Below are positions 9,301-14,686 of a stretch of 14,728 bases of DNA, in pieces (within the stretch, counting starts at the first letter, position 1; the number at the start of each line of letters is the position of its first letter). The notes below the pieces were generated by a model. The model worked only from the letters and a program-made list of their open reading frames with translations. It had not been told where the DNA came from and searched no databases. Both the position numbers and the translations under genes were made by a program. Source of the stretch: Verrucomicrobiia bacterium (GTDB lineage: Bacteria > Verrucomicrobiota > Verrucomicrobiia > Opitutales > Opitutaceae); the NCBI GenBank assembly GCA_030424825.1, contig JAUHWE010000036.1, positions 1 through 14,728 on the forward strand, in the 5' to 3' direction.

Positions 9301-9454
9301 TCGCCACTAGTTCGACGATAAATCCTTCTGGAACTTCAAAGCCCGCCAACTCTTCTTCGGGGGTCCAGATTTCCGAGCGGAAGGAATGGGTCTTTTTGGC
9401 GTGAATCCAAGGTACGAGGCAGGATAGGGCAAGTGGAAGTATTAGATTTTTCAT
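6347..9454 (-). CDS. PVC-type dehydrogenase-like / HEAT-repeat / c-type heme protein
   Basis: Exported multidomain protein of the kind abundant in Planctomycetes and Verrucomicrobia; thought to be a periplasmic or membrane-attached oxidoreductase passing electrons to its own heme, but no member's reaction is established to my knowledge. It has 1035 residues. Residues 1-19 are a signal peptide. Residues about 35-425 match the beta-propeller, sugar-dehydrogenase-like N-terminal domain (TIGR02604 type; e.g. ADGLAIP, DTHTMAHL, NNIWGFQLR, FGPDGCLYVADWYNKII, GRIWRI). About 450-830 is alpha-helical with HEAT-like repeats. About 900-1035 is the TIGR02603-type heme domain with CLSCH (914-918) and STMPEG (Met1011, a plausible axial ligand). 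I chose the ATG at 9454 because it places the signal peptide at the N-terminus; an upstream TTG at 9526 would overlap the previous gene. It is 61 bases behind the Dabb gene on the same strand, likely in its operon. Confidence 0.93.
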   Translation of the reverse strand: MKNLILPLALSCLVPWIHAKKTHSFRSEIWTPEEELAGFEVPEGFIVELVASEKDGIVNPIDLAFDDAGRLWTQTAIMYPMDPYEDIKWNDLLALMEDPEAQKKYPAYPRALDLYEGKTKGKDKILIIDNPWEKKPSKPKVWADGLAIPQSILPYKNGAYVAHGSELFFLNDSNGDGSADEKKRLLTNFGITDTHTMAHLLIRSPGDWIHFSHGALNRGEVKSLVSDATARVDFSKIVRTSMDGAKLNVVSAGLNNIWGFQLRANGQYYGTEANDLSWSIVPLEPGTGLKGIGNERIRPYQPWIPQLHDFRVGGTGISGLEFADGMANSFPPEWKDVALLANCITSTINAVRIVRHPDGSVTAEHLPDFLKSKDDWFRPVNMEFGPDGCLYVADWYNKIISHNELPRNHPERDKNHGRIWRIRHESQTPAKIPNLYEASTKDLVGHLKGPSLWEKRAAWHQITDRGAEELIPQLVKLVSDNREDVITRIHALWSLEGLRHFDTRLMDSLTRSSDGDLRREAIRSLASFDISPTQMADYLKDTIEDSNVMVRSQALRTLTNFGKANRDTIDILVSFCRQEIPGEAMGGPYERKFERFLARMALEQYEPELVDYLDSSLSKKQSAENRFWAIQALSPKNHQKYFLALFDSINRKPWDTSTFIEIVNSLDNPAIEKVVAPHFQNLWNARHLASKANEVISQVDSQSLRPLLVPAVGYLLASEDQTDQEIGLEAVSSYRISGFEQPIIQLLNNPASRPAVLNRAITAIQIEPSNQALDTLSQIFKKPSYNFEIRLASINALVKKNGDADRQSLASFLHSQSDFQRDEFIKAFSASRPGSLTLVSLLEDGTLSEDQIDTWNLERIINNRVNSKRLTDLFEKRESEKQAQYQKTYDAFMEIAESEAGDPLKGKPIFNAICLSCHSVGSEGAGWAPALDGSGYRDNEALLTAILDPSAASEGAYRVRRIQKTDGSVVEGYVEKENDRGVTFRFMGGGSLFVPRNEIKGITQVSPQSTMPEGLIDKMPHDQVANLLAYIRTLK

Positions 9455-9468
9455 GGGATGATTATCGT

Positions 9469-9491
9469 GGGGTCGCCCCAACGAGTTGGGG
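9469..9491 (-). promoter_or_regulatory. Two competing hairpins in front of the PVC heme-protein gene
   Basis: CCCCAA-CGAG-TTGGGG (9476-9491) is a stem of 6-7 bp, and GGGG-TCG-CCCC (9469-9479) is a 4-bp stem that uses the same CCCC. Only one can form at a time. In the transcript they lie 15-40 bases upstream of the start codon, between the Dabb stop and the heme-protein start. They may set translation level or act as an RNA processing point. There is no U tract. Confidence 0.35.
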
Positions 9492-9515
9492 TTCCTGAAT
9501 AAAAAGTCATTGTTA

Positions 9516-9812
9516 CTACGCGACAAAGTCGAAAACGATAACCTTTTCCAGACGAGGGACGACGAGGTCTTTGACCGTCTCGTGGACGGGATGCGGCAGG
9601 TAGGCGTCGCGTGATTCGGGAGAATCGAAGGTCATTAGGAAGCCGTGGGTGAAATCCTCGTTTAGCCCTTCGTCACTTTGGTAGGGGCCGTGCTCCATAT
9701 CTTGGAGACCAGGGATTTTTCCGACCATGTCTTTCATGGCGGCGAAGCACTCATCGATCTGGGCGTTGGTTACATGGGAGTAGAATTTGAATACACCGTA
9801 ATGTCTTACCAT
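9516..9812 (-). CDS. Dabb-family (stress-responsive A/B barrel) protein
   Basis: Small cytoplasmic protein of 98 residues with the dimeric alpha/beta ferredoxin-like barrel fold of the Dabb family (PF07876 type). Family members include olivetolic acid cyclase of plants and many bacterial proteins of unknown role, some acting on small polyketide-like or catabolic intermediates. Landmarks are the first strand RHYGVFKF (3-10), the helix with AMKDMVGKIPGL (25-36), then FTHGFLMTFDSPESRDAYL (54-72) followed by PHPVHE (His74 and His77). The size is right for a single domain and there is no signal peptide. The start is ATG at 9812. It follows the Tm-1-like gene by 42 bases on the same strand, so it probably belongs to that operon and may act on its product, which is inference. 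Confidence 0.88.
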   Translation of the reverse strand: MVRHYGVFKFYSHVTNAQIDECFAAMKDMVGKIPGLQDMEHGPYQSDEGLNEDFTHGFLMTFDSPESRDAYLPHPVHETVKDLVVPRLEKVIVFDFVA

Positions 9813-9854
9813 AGGTTCGAGTCTTTTGGTTTCTAGGGATAGATGGGTTCTTGC

Positions 9855-11060
9855 TTACCGAGCCTGTCCTATGAGTTCGAGCAGCTTTTCAGCGCAAGCT
9901 CGGGCAAAGGCAGGGCTGTTGATGGTTTCTTCTAAGTCGATGACCTCAACTTGCGCGTTTGCGCGAATGGCTTCGAAGAGAGCAGCGTCCGCTTCAGGAT
10001 CGTAAAAGGCTTGGCCCTCGCCGTTTATTTCACTGACCGCCTTGAGCGGATTGAGAATAGCGACGGGGGCGGCGTTGGCGTTGGCCTTGATGGCGATGAC
10101 TTTCCCAATCTCAGTGCACTCTTTTGCGTTGGTGCGCATTAAGGTGACCTGCGGATTGTGAATATAGAAGTTTCGTCCCTCAAATTCAGCGGGTACGGTT
10201 TCACGGGCCCCGAAATTAGCCATGTCGACACAGCCAGCAGCGACTACCGCAGGCACCTTAGCCTTGGTCATCGCATCCATACGAGTGGGCCCTGCGGACA
10301 AGGTGGCTCCGACTACTTCATCAGCCCATTCAGTTGTCGTGACATCGAGCACGCCCGACACCATTCCGCTTTCGATCAAGCTTTCCATGGCTTGCCCTCC
10401 AGAGCCGGTAGCGTGAAAGACCAGCACTTCGTATCCAGCTTCCTCCAGTATCGCTTTGGCTTCGTTAACGCAGGTGGTGGTGTTGCCAAACATGCTAGCG
10501 ACGATGAGCGGCTTGCCCCCTTCTTCGTCGATTTTGGCTTCTACCATTCCGCAGATGGCGCCGGCAGCTCGAGTGAAAATGGTTCGAGAGATGCGGTTGA
10601 GTCCGCTCACGTCAACGATGCTGGGCATCATGACGATATCCTTGGTACCCACGTAGTGAGCAGTATTTCCGCTGGCTACGGTCGACACCATGAGTTTGGG
10701 AAAGCCGATGGGCAAGGCTCGCATGGCGGCAGTGCCAATGGCGGTTCCGCCACCCCCGCCCAGGGAGACGACCCCGTCGATCGCGCCCGCTTGGACCAGC
10801 TGTGCGAGGAATACCGGAGCTGCTTCGGACATGGCGACGACACACTCTCCGCGGTCGTGACGTTTCATAAGGGAGTCCAGGTCGACGCCGTTGGCTGCCG
10901 CGACGTCGTATCTCGTGTAGTCCGGCTTTAACTGGGGATCGCCTCCCGTACCCACATCGACGAATACGGTTTTGTGTCCGCGTTCGCGGATTCGTTCTGC
11001 TATGAAAGAGTGTTCACTCGCTTTTGAATCGAGTGTTCCAAGAATTGCAATGGTTGCCAT
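9855..11060 (-). CDS. Tm-1-like ATP-binding domain protein (UPF0261)
   Basis: Cytoplasmic protein of 401 residues, full length for UPF0261. It corresponds to the N-terminal half of the tomato virus-resistance protein Tm-1, which binds ATP; the bacterial reaction is unknown. Landmarks are AILGTLDSKASEH (5-17), a phosphate-loop-like glycine-rich turn SLGGGGGTAIGTAAM (99-113), STVASGNTAHYVGT (126-139), MFGNTTTCVNEA (190-201), HATGSGG (216-222) and TTTEWADEVVGA (241-252), all in the expected order. There is no signal peptide. The start is ATG at 11060, 12 bases after the stop of the TIM-barrel gene, so translation is probably coupled. In plant and some fungal proteins these two domains are fused, in the opposite order (UPF0261 first), which supports a physical or catalytic partnership here. 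An opposite-strand open frame of 257 codons inside this gene is a shadow. Confidence 0.95.
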   Translation of the reverse strand: MATIAILGTLDSKASEHSFIAERIRERGHKTVFVDVGTGGDPQLKPDYTRYDVAAANGVDLDSLMKRHDRGECVVAMSEAAPVFLAQLVQAGAIDGVVSLGGGGGTAIGTAAMRALPIGFPKLMVSTVASGNTAHYVGTKDIVMMPSIVDVSGLNRISRTIFTRAAGAICGMVEAKIDEEGGKPLIVASMFGNTTTCVNEAKAILEEAGYEVLVFHATGSGGQAMESLIESGMVSGVLDVTTTEWADEVVGATLSAGPTRMDAMTKAKVPAVVAAGCVDMANFGARETVPAEFEGRNFYIHNPQVTLMRTNAKECTEIGKVIAIKANANAAPVAILNPLKAVSEINGEGQAFYDPEADAALFEAIRANAQVEVIDLEETINSPAFARACAEKLLELIGQAR

Positions 11061-11072
11061 AAGGGGATCGGG

Positions 11073-11960
11073 TTATTGTGAGGTGGAGACCGTGGCGCTT
11101 TTCTTAACGGGGATCGATTTAAATTCTTGGGTGAGACTGATAAGCGATTGTTCGACGGCCATACGTTCGAGACTCGAAGCTCCCACAAATCCTACTGTGT
11201 CGGTTCGTTCATTGATGAAAGCGGCGTCGGCGGGCGTTAGTATCGGACCACCGTGACTCAGGTAGAGGATGTCATCCCGCACGGACTTACCCGCATCAAT
11301 AATGGCCTGTGTTTGGGCGGCCGCATCATCCAGCGATACGGCGGCATCGACGACGCCGATAGAACCGCCAACCGTGCAACCCACATGGGCGATTATCACA
11401 TCCGCTCCTGCCTCAGCCATAGCCTTCGCTTCTTCTGGCTTGGCGACATAGACGATGGAAAACAGATCCATTTTACGGGCTAGGGCGACGCAGTCGAACT
11501 CCTTCTGCACGCTCATGCCAGTCTCCTCTAGAGTCTGCCGATAGTGGCCATCGACAATGGTGTGTGTAGGAAAATTATTGATACCACTGAAACCCATATC
11601 CTGCACTTTAAGGAGCCAGTGCCACATGCGCCGCCGCGGATCGGTGGCGTGGACGCCGCAAATTACGGGAATCTCTTCTACAACGGGCAAAACCTCGAAT
11701 TCGCCAATTTCCATAGCGATCGCGTTGGCGTCCCCGTAGGACATCAAGCCCGCTGTTGAGCCGTGGCCTGCCATGCGAAAGCGGCCCGAATTATATATAA
11801 TGATGAGGTCGGCACCTCCCTTTTCGATAAACTTGGCGCTGATCCCGGTTCCGGCTCCGGCCGCGATGATCGGTTCGCCTTTGCTCAAAGTGTCGTGCAG
11901 GCGCTCGAGTACTTCAGTTCTCGTGTAGGGGTTTCCTTTTCCTGTCCATTGATTAGGCAT
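11073..11960 (-). CDS. Phosphoenolpyruvate hydrolase-family TIM-barrel protein (Tm-1 C-terminal type)
   Basis: Cytoplasmic TIM-barrel protein of 295 residues related to the phosphoenolpyruvate/isocitrate-lyase-like superfamily and equivalent to the C-terminal half of plant Tm-1 (PF09370 type); true substrate unknown. Landmarks are GAGTGISAKFIEKGGADL (35-52) and NSGRFRMAGHGSTAGLM (57-73) near the N-terminus, PVICGVHATDP (98-108), GFSGINNFPT (123-132), the barrel strand ADVIIAHVG (186-194), LYLSHGGPI (232-240) and the closing GFVGASSLERMAVE (257-270). There is no signal peptide. The start is the ATG at 11960, without a Shine-Dalgarno. It is the first gene of the TIM-barrel/Tm-1-like/Dabb operon. 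A perfect copy of the shared 16-base motif lies 57 bases upstream, so it is likely under specific control. Confidence 0.94.
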   Translation of the reverse strand: MPNQWTGKGNPYTRTEVLERLHDTLSKGEPIIAAGAGTGISAKFIEKGGADLIIIYNSGRFRMAGHGSTAGLMSYGDANAIAMEIGEFEVLPVVEEIPVICGVHATDPRRRMWHWLLKVQDMGFSGINNFPTHTIVDGHYRQTLEETGMSVQKEFDCVALARKMDLFSIVYVAKPEEAKAMAEAGADVIIAHVGCTVGGSIGVVDAAVSLDDAAAQTQAIIDAGKSVRDDILYLSHGGPILTPADAAFINERTDTVGFVGASSLERMAVEQSLISLTQEFKSIPVKKSATVSTSQ

Positions 11961-12016
11961 GAGTGGAGATTTTGAATTTGAGGCGGTTTTAGCAATTCGA
12001 AACAGTCAACATGGTC

Positions 12017-12032
12017 TTATTGGATATCCACA
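12017..12032. promoter_or_regulatory. Shared 16-base operator-like motif, copy 2 (Tm-1-like operon side)
   Basis: TTATTGGATATCCACA, identical over 16 bases to 4172-4187. It is 57 bases upstream of the first gene of the TIM-barrel/Tm-1-like/Dabb operon and 7 bases upstream of a TTGACT on that strand. The preceding base is C, as at the variant copy by the AraC gene (CTTATT in both). Confidence 0.55.
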
Positions 12033-12253
12033 ATGGGTTATCGAGCATTTGAAAGCTTTCGCATTGGGTTAAGGGTCCCTTGGTCGTGGTTGAGTGCATC
12101 GTATCGTTAAGAAGTTGGATACGGTATCGCTGCGAATTGTCTCTCTATGTCATTCATAGGAGAATTGAACTGTCCGATTCAATGGCCCCTGAAAGGACTT
12201 TGCAGCGTTCACCTCTGTTGGGCTGGCGCGGCTTTTTGCCATATTCGCATGAG

Positions 12254-12281
12254 GGCAATGAGGCATTGCCTTGGGGAAGGC
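12254..12281. repeat. Overlapping hairpins in the divergent intergenic region
   Basis: GGCAATG-AGG-CATTGCC (12254-12270) is a perfect 7-bp stem with a 3-base loop. GCCTT-GGGG-AAGGC (12268-12281) is a second 5-bp stem sharing three bases with it. They stand about 170 bases from the AraC start and far from any stop codon, so they are not an obvious terminator. They may belong to a small dispersed repeat. Confidence 0.4.
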
Positions 12282-12428
12282 CTCTGAAGGGTAGAGGGAG
12301 CAGAATGGATAAGGGGTAAATCAAAGGGATCCGTCGTTCGATCGTGGTTTGGTTTGGTGCCTTTGAGGCAATAGAGGTGAAATTACTGGGAAATCCGGTT
12401 GCATCAATCATCAAAAACCAACATGTAC

Positions 12429-12444
12429 TTATTCGATATGCACC
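12429..12444. promoter_or_regulatory. Shared operator-like motif, variant copy 3 (AraC gene side)
   Basis: TTATTCGATATGCACC agrees with the 16-base motif at 13 of 16 positions, differing at positions 6, 12 and 16. The changes destroy the palindromic core, so binding may be weaker or may not need symmetry. It lies 15 bases upstream of a TTGACC that could be the -35 box of the AraC gene, a location that fits autoregulation. Confidence 0.4.
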
Positions 12445-12459
12445 TTAGCTTTCAAGATT

Positions 12460-12488
12460 TTGACCGTTGAACAAGTGTACGTTGAGAT
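12460..12488 (+). promoter_or_regulatory. Candidate promoter of the AraC-type gene
   Basis: TTGACC (12460-12465, 5 of 6 to a -35 box) is followed after 17 bases by TGAGAT (12483-12488, only 3 of 6 to a -10 box). If real, transcription would begin near 12495, which would make the GTG at 12525 the true start codon of the AraC gene rather than the TTG at 12489. Evidence is spacing alone. Confidence 0.25.
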
Positions 12489-13397
12489 TTGTATCCGGTT
12501 TCCACATTTAACGGCCAAACGGACGTGAGCGAAAATCGAGATCCCGTTAGTCAGCCAGAGGACATCCAGAATCTGGCTTCTTCCACCTACAAAGTCGTCC
12601 GGTCGGGCGATTCGGACCCGCGTAAGTGGTTGTCGGGCAGTCCGATCTGCTCGTTGCTGGCCCACTGGCACATTGCCCATGTGGGCATCCTGTGGGCGAA
12701 ATACCCTTTTGAAATTAAGCGAAAGTTTCAATCGGGTTCGTTTATGATGGCTTGCTTGAAAGGGGAAGGGACTGTGATGGTAGACGGCCAGTGGAAGCGG
12801 CTGAGAGCGGGCGAGGCCTGTTTGCTTCCTCCTTTTGTCCTCAATACGTTTAAATGTGTCAAAGGAGTGGATTGGGATTTTTGCTGGGTTCGCTACCTGG
12901 AGTCACCCGAAATTAAACCCATTGTAACGCAGCACTCGCCGGTCCTGGGAAAATTTGACCACGCTCCTTTGCTGGCGGCGATTCAGGGGCTCTACGCCGA
13001 GAGTTGCGGCGCTAAGAATCCGGGATCCCTGGACCACTGGATCGATCTCATCCAGCACTATGTGATGAGCTTCGCCCAGCCTCAGAACTACGATGATCGA
13101 CTGTGGCGGATCTGGCAGAAAGTGGAGCAGCGCCTGGCGCGGAAATGGACCCTGACCGAGCTCGCAGGCATTGCCCATGTAAGTGAGGAGCACTTGCGTC
13201 GACTGTGTCGTCAGCACTATGGTCGGAGCCCGATGCAGCACCTGACGTTTCTGCGTATGCAGAAGGCCAAGTATTTATTGAGCACTACGAACGACAAGAT
13301 CGAGACCATTGCCCGCGCGGTCAGTTACGAAAGCCCTTATACGTTTTCAGCGTTGTTTAAGCGTTGGGTTGGGTGGAGTCCGTCGAAATTCCGCTGA
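12489..13397 (+). CDS. AraC-family transcriptional regulator with N-terminal cupin-like sensor
   Basis: DNA-binding regulator, probably an activator of the neighbouring genes. It has 302 residues from the TTG at 12489, or 290 from the GTG at 12525; there is no ATG in frame until residue 86, and neither early start has a Shine-Dalgarno, so the exact start is open. Residues about 55-145 look like the AraC cupin sensor (FMMACLKGEGTVMVDGQWKR, then LRAGEACLLPPF). The C-terminus carries the two helix-turn-helix units: LTELAGIAHVSEEHLRRLCRQHYG (222-245) and IETIARAVSYESPYTFSALFKRW (271-293), with the usual GWSPSKFR ending. It is divergent from the Tm-1-like operon and convergent with the LacI-type gene. 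A variant of the shared motif precedes it and perfect copies precede the operon and the TonB receptor, which suggests its regulon; the inducer is unknown. Confidence 0.93.
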   Translation: MYPVSTFNGQTDVSENRDPVSQPEDIQNLASSTYKVVRSGDSDPRKWLSGSPICSLLAHWHIAHVGILWAKYPFEIKRKFQSGSFMMACLKGEGTVMVDGQWKRLRAGEACLLPPFVLNTFKCVKGVDWDFCWVRYLESPEIKPIVTQHSPVLGKFDHAPLLAAIQGLYAESCGAKNPGSLDHWIDLIQHYVMSFAQPQNYDDRLWRIWQKVEQRLARKWTLTELAGIAHVSEEHLRRLCRQHYGRSPMQHLTFLRMQKAKYLLSTTNDKIETIARAVSYESPYTFSALFKRWVGWSPSKFR

Positions 13398-13527
13398 GGG
13401 AGATGCCAAGGTTTTTTGCCCGCGCGGCGGATCGGGACGATCTCGCCCTACCATTAAAAGTCTCCGACCGAAATTCCACCAAGTTGCTAACTTCGCCGGC
13501 ACCACACTAGGCAACCGCTGGGGAAAG
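13398..13527. other. Convergent intergenic region between the AraC and LacI genes
   Basis: 130 bases between two converging stop codons. A small hairpin AAGTT-GCT-AACTT (13481-13493) and a run of six T (13412-13417) are present, but they are not next to each other. I see no convincing bidirectional terminator. Confidence 0.35.
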
Positions 13528-14607
13528 TCACTTGATTGTAAAACCCTCCATGAAGTCACCTCTCAAGAGGGTGGTTCTCGGTTTGGTGAGCTCTCCGCGG
13601 TCGTTGTTGTAGAGCCGTTCGGAAACGATATTGACGGCGACTTCGGCCATTTCTTCGTGGCATTGGCGATAGCCCGAGCAACCGTCGGTCCGGGAGGACC
13701 AATTCAGTACCATGTATCCAAAATCTTTGGGAACTTTGTAATTGAGACTTTGAAAATAGGCCAAAATCTTGGAGCGGAAAGCGATGATCACGTCCGGCTG
13801 GTTCTGCAGGTACCATGAGTGCATGGATTCGAAATCAGACCGCTCAAACAGGAGTTCCGGTTTGGGGATTCTCAAAATGGGAACCCGGTTTGCGGGCGCT
13901 ACCTCTCGATTCTGATATTCGAGGAGCCCGGCGTTCCAGAGGTGGCCTCCGCGAAGTTCGTTTTCGGAATCTGTGATGAATCCAATTCTTCGATACCCAC
14001 GATGGGTGAGGTAGTCGAGGACATCCTGCATGCATCTGAAGTTGTCATAGAAGACGCTAGGGATGTTGCCAATTGAGTCCGGGAACCCGACTGACGATAC
14101 AGCGAATTTAGACCAGTCCAAATTTATTTTTGTATTGGAAAATCGGAGAGGGCCTAAGATTAGGCCCGTTACATTTCGACTAGTCAGGACTTGCTGTATC
14201 CGTTCGCCGGAGTAAACGGACAGATCGAATTCCAGAAAATCGAAGTCGAATCCCAGTTCGGTTGCCCGTCGCTTAGCTCCCTTGAGGAATCGGCTTTGAA
14301 TATGCCACTCGACCCTTTTATCTTTTCGCTTCTCGTCGTAGAAAGTGCTTAGAAACCCGATGGTGGGAGAGGATCCTTTCCATTCTTTCGAACGTCGAAT
14401 CTGGGCCATATTGGCAGCGACCAGAGGGTTCAGGTGATAGCCCATCTCGTCCGCGATCTCCTTGATGCGTTTTCGCGTAACGACAGGAATTCTCGTGTTG
14501 TTTCGGAGCGCGAGTGACACGGTGGCTTTGCACACCCCGGCCCTTTCCGCAATGTCTGCGAAGGTCGTTTGTTTGTCTGGTCTATGCTTTTGGGGGTATT
14601 TTTCCAT
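13528..14607 (-). CDS. LacI-family transcriptional regulator
   Basis: Cytoplasmic DNA-binding regulator, usually a repressor relieved by a sugar-like ligand. It has 359 residues. The N-terminal helix-turn-helix is TTFADIAERAGVCKATVSLA (14-33), with Cys26 where most relatives have Ser, followed by the hinge region IADEMGYHLNPLVAANM (51-67). The periplasmic-binding-protein-like sensor runs from about 82 (PTIGFLSTFYDE) to the end, with LDYLTHRGYRRIGFITD (197-213) and TTLLRGDF (345-352) as family landmarks. The start is ATG at 14607. It converges on the AraC gene; its own upstream DNA contains a nested inverted repeat that could be its operator. Nothing in the sequence links it to the shared 16-base motif, so its targets may be outside the window, to the right. 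Confidence 0.94.
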   Translation of the reverse strand: MEKYPQKHRPDKQTTFADIAERAGVCKATVSLALRNNTRIPVVTRKRIKEIADEMGYHLNPLVAANMAQIRRSKEWKGSSPTIGFLSTFYDEKRKDKRVEWHIQSRFLKGAKRRATELGFDFDFLEFDLSVYSGERIQQVLTSRNVTGLILGPLRFSNTKINLDWSKFAVSSVGFPDSIGNIPSVFYDNFRCMQDVLDYLTHRGYRRIGFITDSENELRGGHLWNAGLLEYQNREVAPANRVPILRIPKPELLFERSDFESMHSWYLQNQPDVIIAFRSKILAYFQSLNYKVPKDFGYMVLNWSSRTDGCSGYRQCHEEMAEVAVNIVSERLYNNDRGELTKPRTTLLRGDFMEGFTIK

Positions 14608-14653
14608 CTAGCTAAAAATTTAGGGGTGAGCTAGTGAATGCGTCCGATGAGAA

Positions 14654-14686
14654 GCGTGTCTTGGCATTAATGCTCAAAAGACGCGC
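14654..14686. promoter_or_regulatory. Nested inverted repeat upstream of the LacI gene, candidate operator
   Basis: GCGTGTCTT (14654-14662) and AAGACGCGC (14678-14686) pair over 9 positions (one G-T). Inside the loop is the perfect 10-base palindrome GCATTAATGC (14664-14673). It is 47-79 bases upstream of the LacI-type start. Such position and symmetry fit autoregulation, but the core lacks the central CG common in LacI-family operators, and no second copy is in the window. Confidence 0.35.

Larger units (their letters stand above)
11961..12488. other. Divergent intergenic region between the TIM-barrel gene and the AraC gene
   Basis: 528 bases with no convincing gene; the open frames in it (plus 12080-12319, minus 12154-12414) have no recognisable protein features. 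It holds a copy of the 16-base motif at each end (12017-12032 and 12429-12444), about 400 bases apart, so a loop between them is conceivable. TTGACT on the minus strand (12004-12009) resembles a -35 box for the TIM-barrel operon, but no well-placed -10 follows. The middle (12180-12400) has strong hairpins and low resemblance to either flank, and could be a degenerate gene piece or a dispersed non-coding repeat. Confidence 0.6.

Noticed and set aside
9455..9526. N-terminal extension of the heme protein from a TTG at 9526
   Set aside because: It would overlap the Dabb gene and bury the signal peptide 24 residues inside. The ATG at 9454 puts the signal peptide first.
10158..10931. 257-codon plus-strand open frame
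   Set aside because: It lies wholly opposite the well-supported Tm-1-like gene, has a low-complexity His/Ser/Gly-rich product and no known domain. It is a shadow of that gene.
12080..12414. Two opposed small open frames (plus 12080-12319, minus 12154-12414) in the divergent region
   Set aside because: Neither product resembles a known protein, neither has a supported start, and they overlap each other and a pair of strong hairpins.
12491..12512. Possible fourth motif copy around the AraC start (TTTCCACATTTAACG, similar to the flank of copy 1)
   Set aside because: It matches only the TCCACATT...TAACG flank of the 4172 copy and lacks the GGATAT core; the alignment needs a gap.
13309..13818. 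169-codon plus-strand open frame spanning the AraC end and LacI gene
   Set aside because: It overlaps the AraC helix-turn-helix end and the LacI sensor on the other strand, with no domain of its own.
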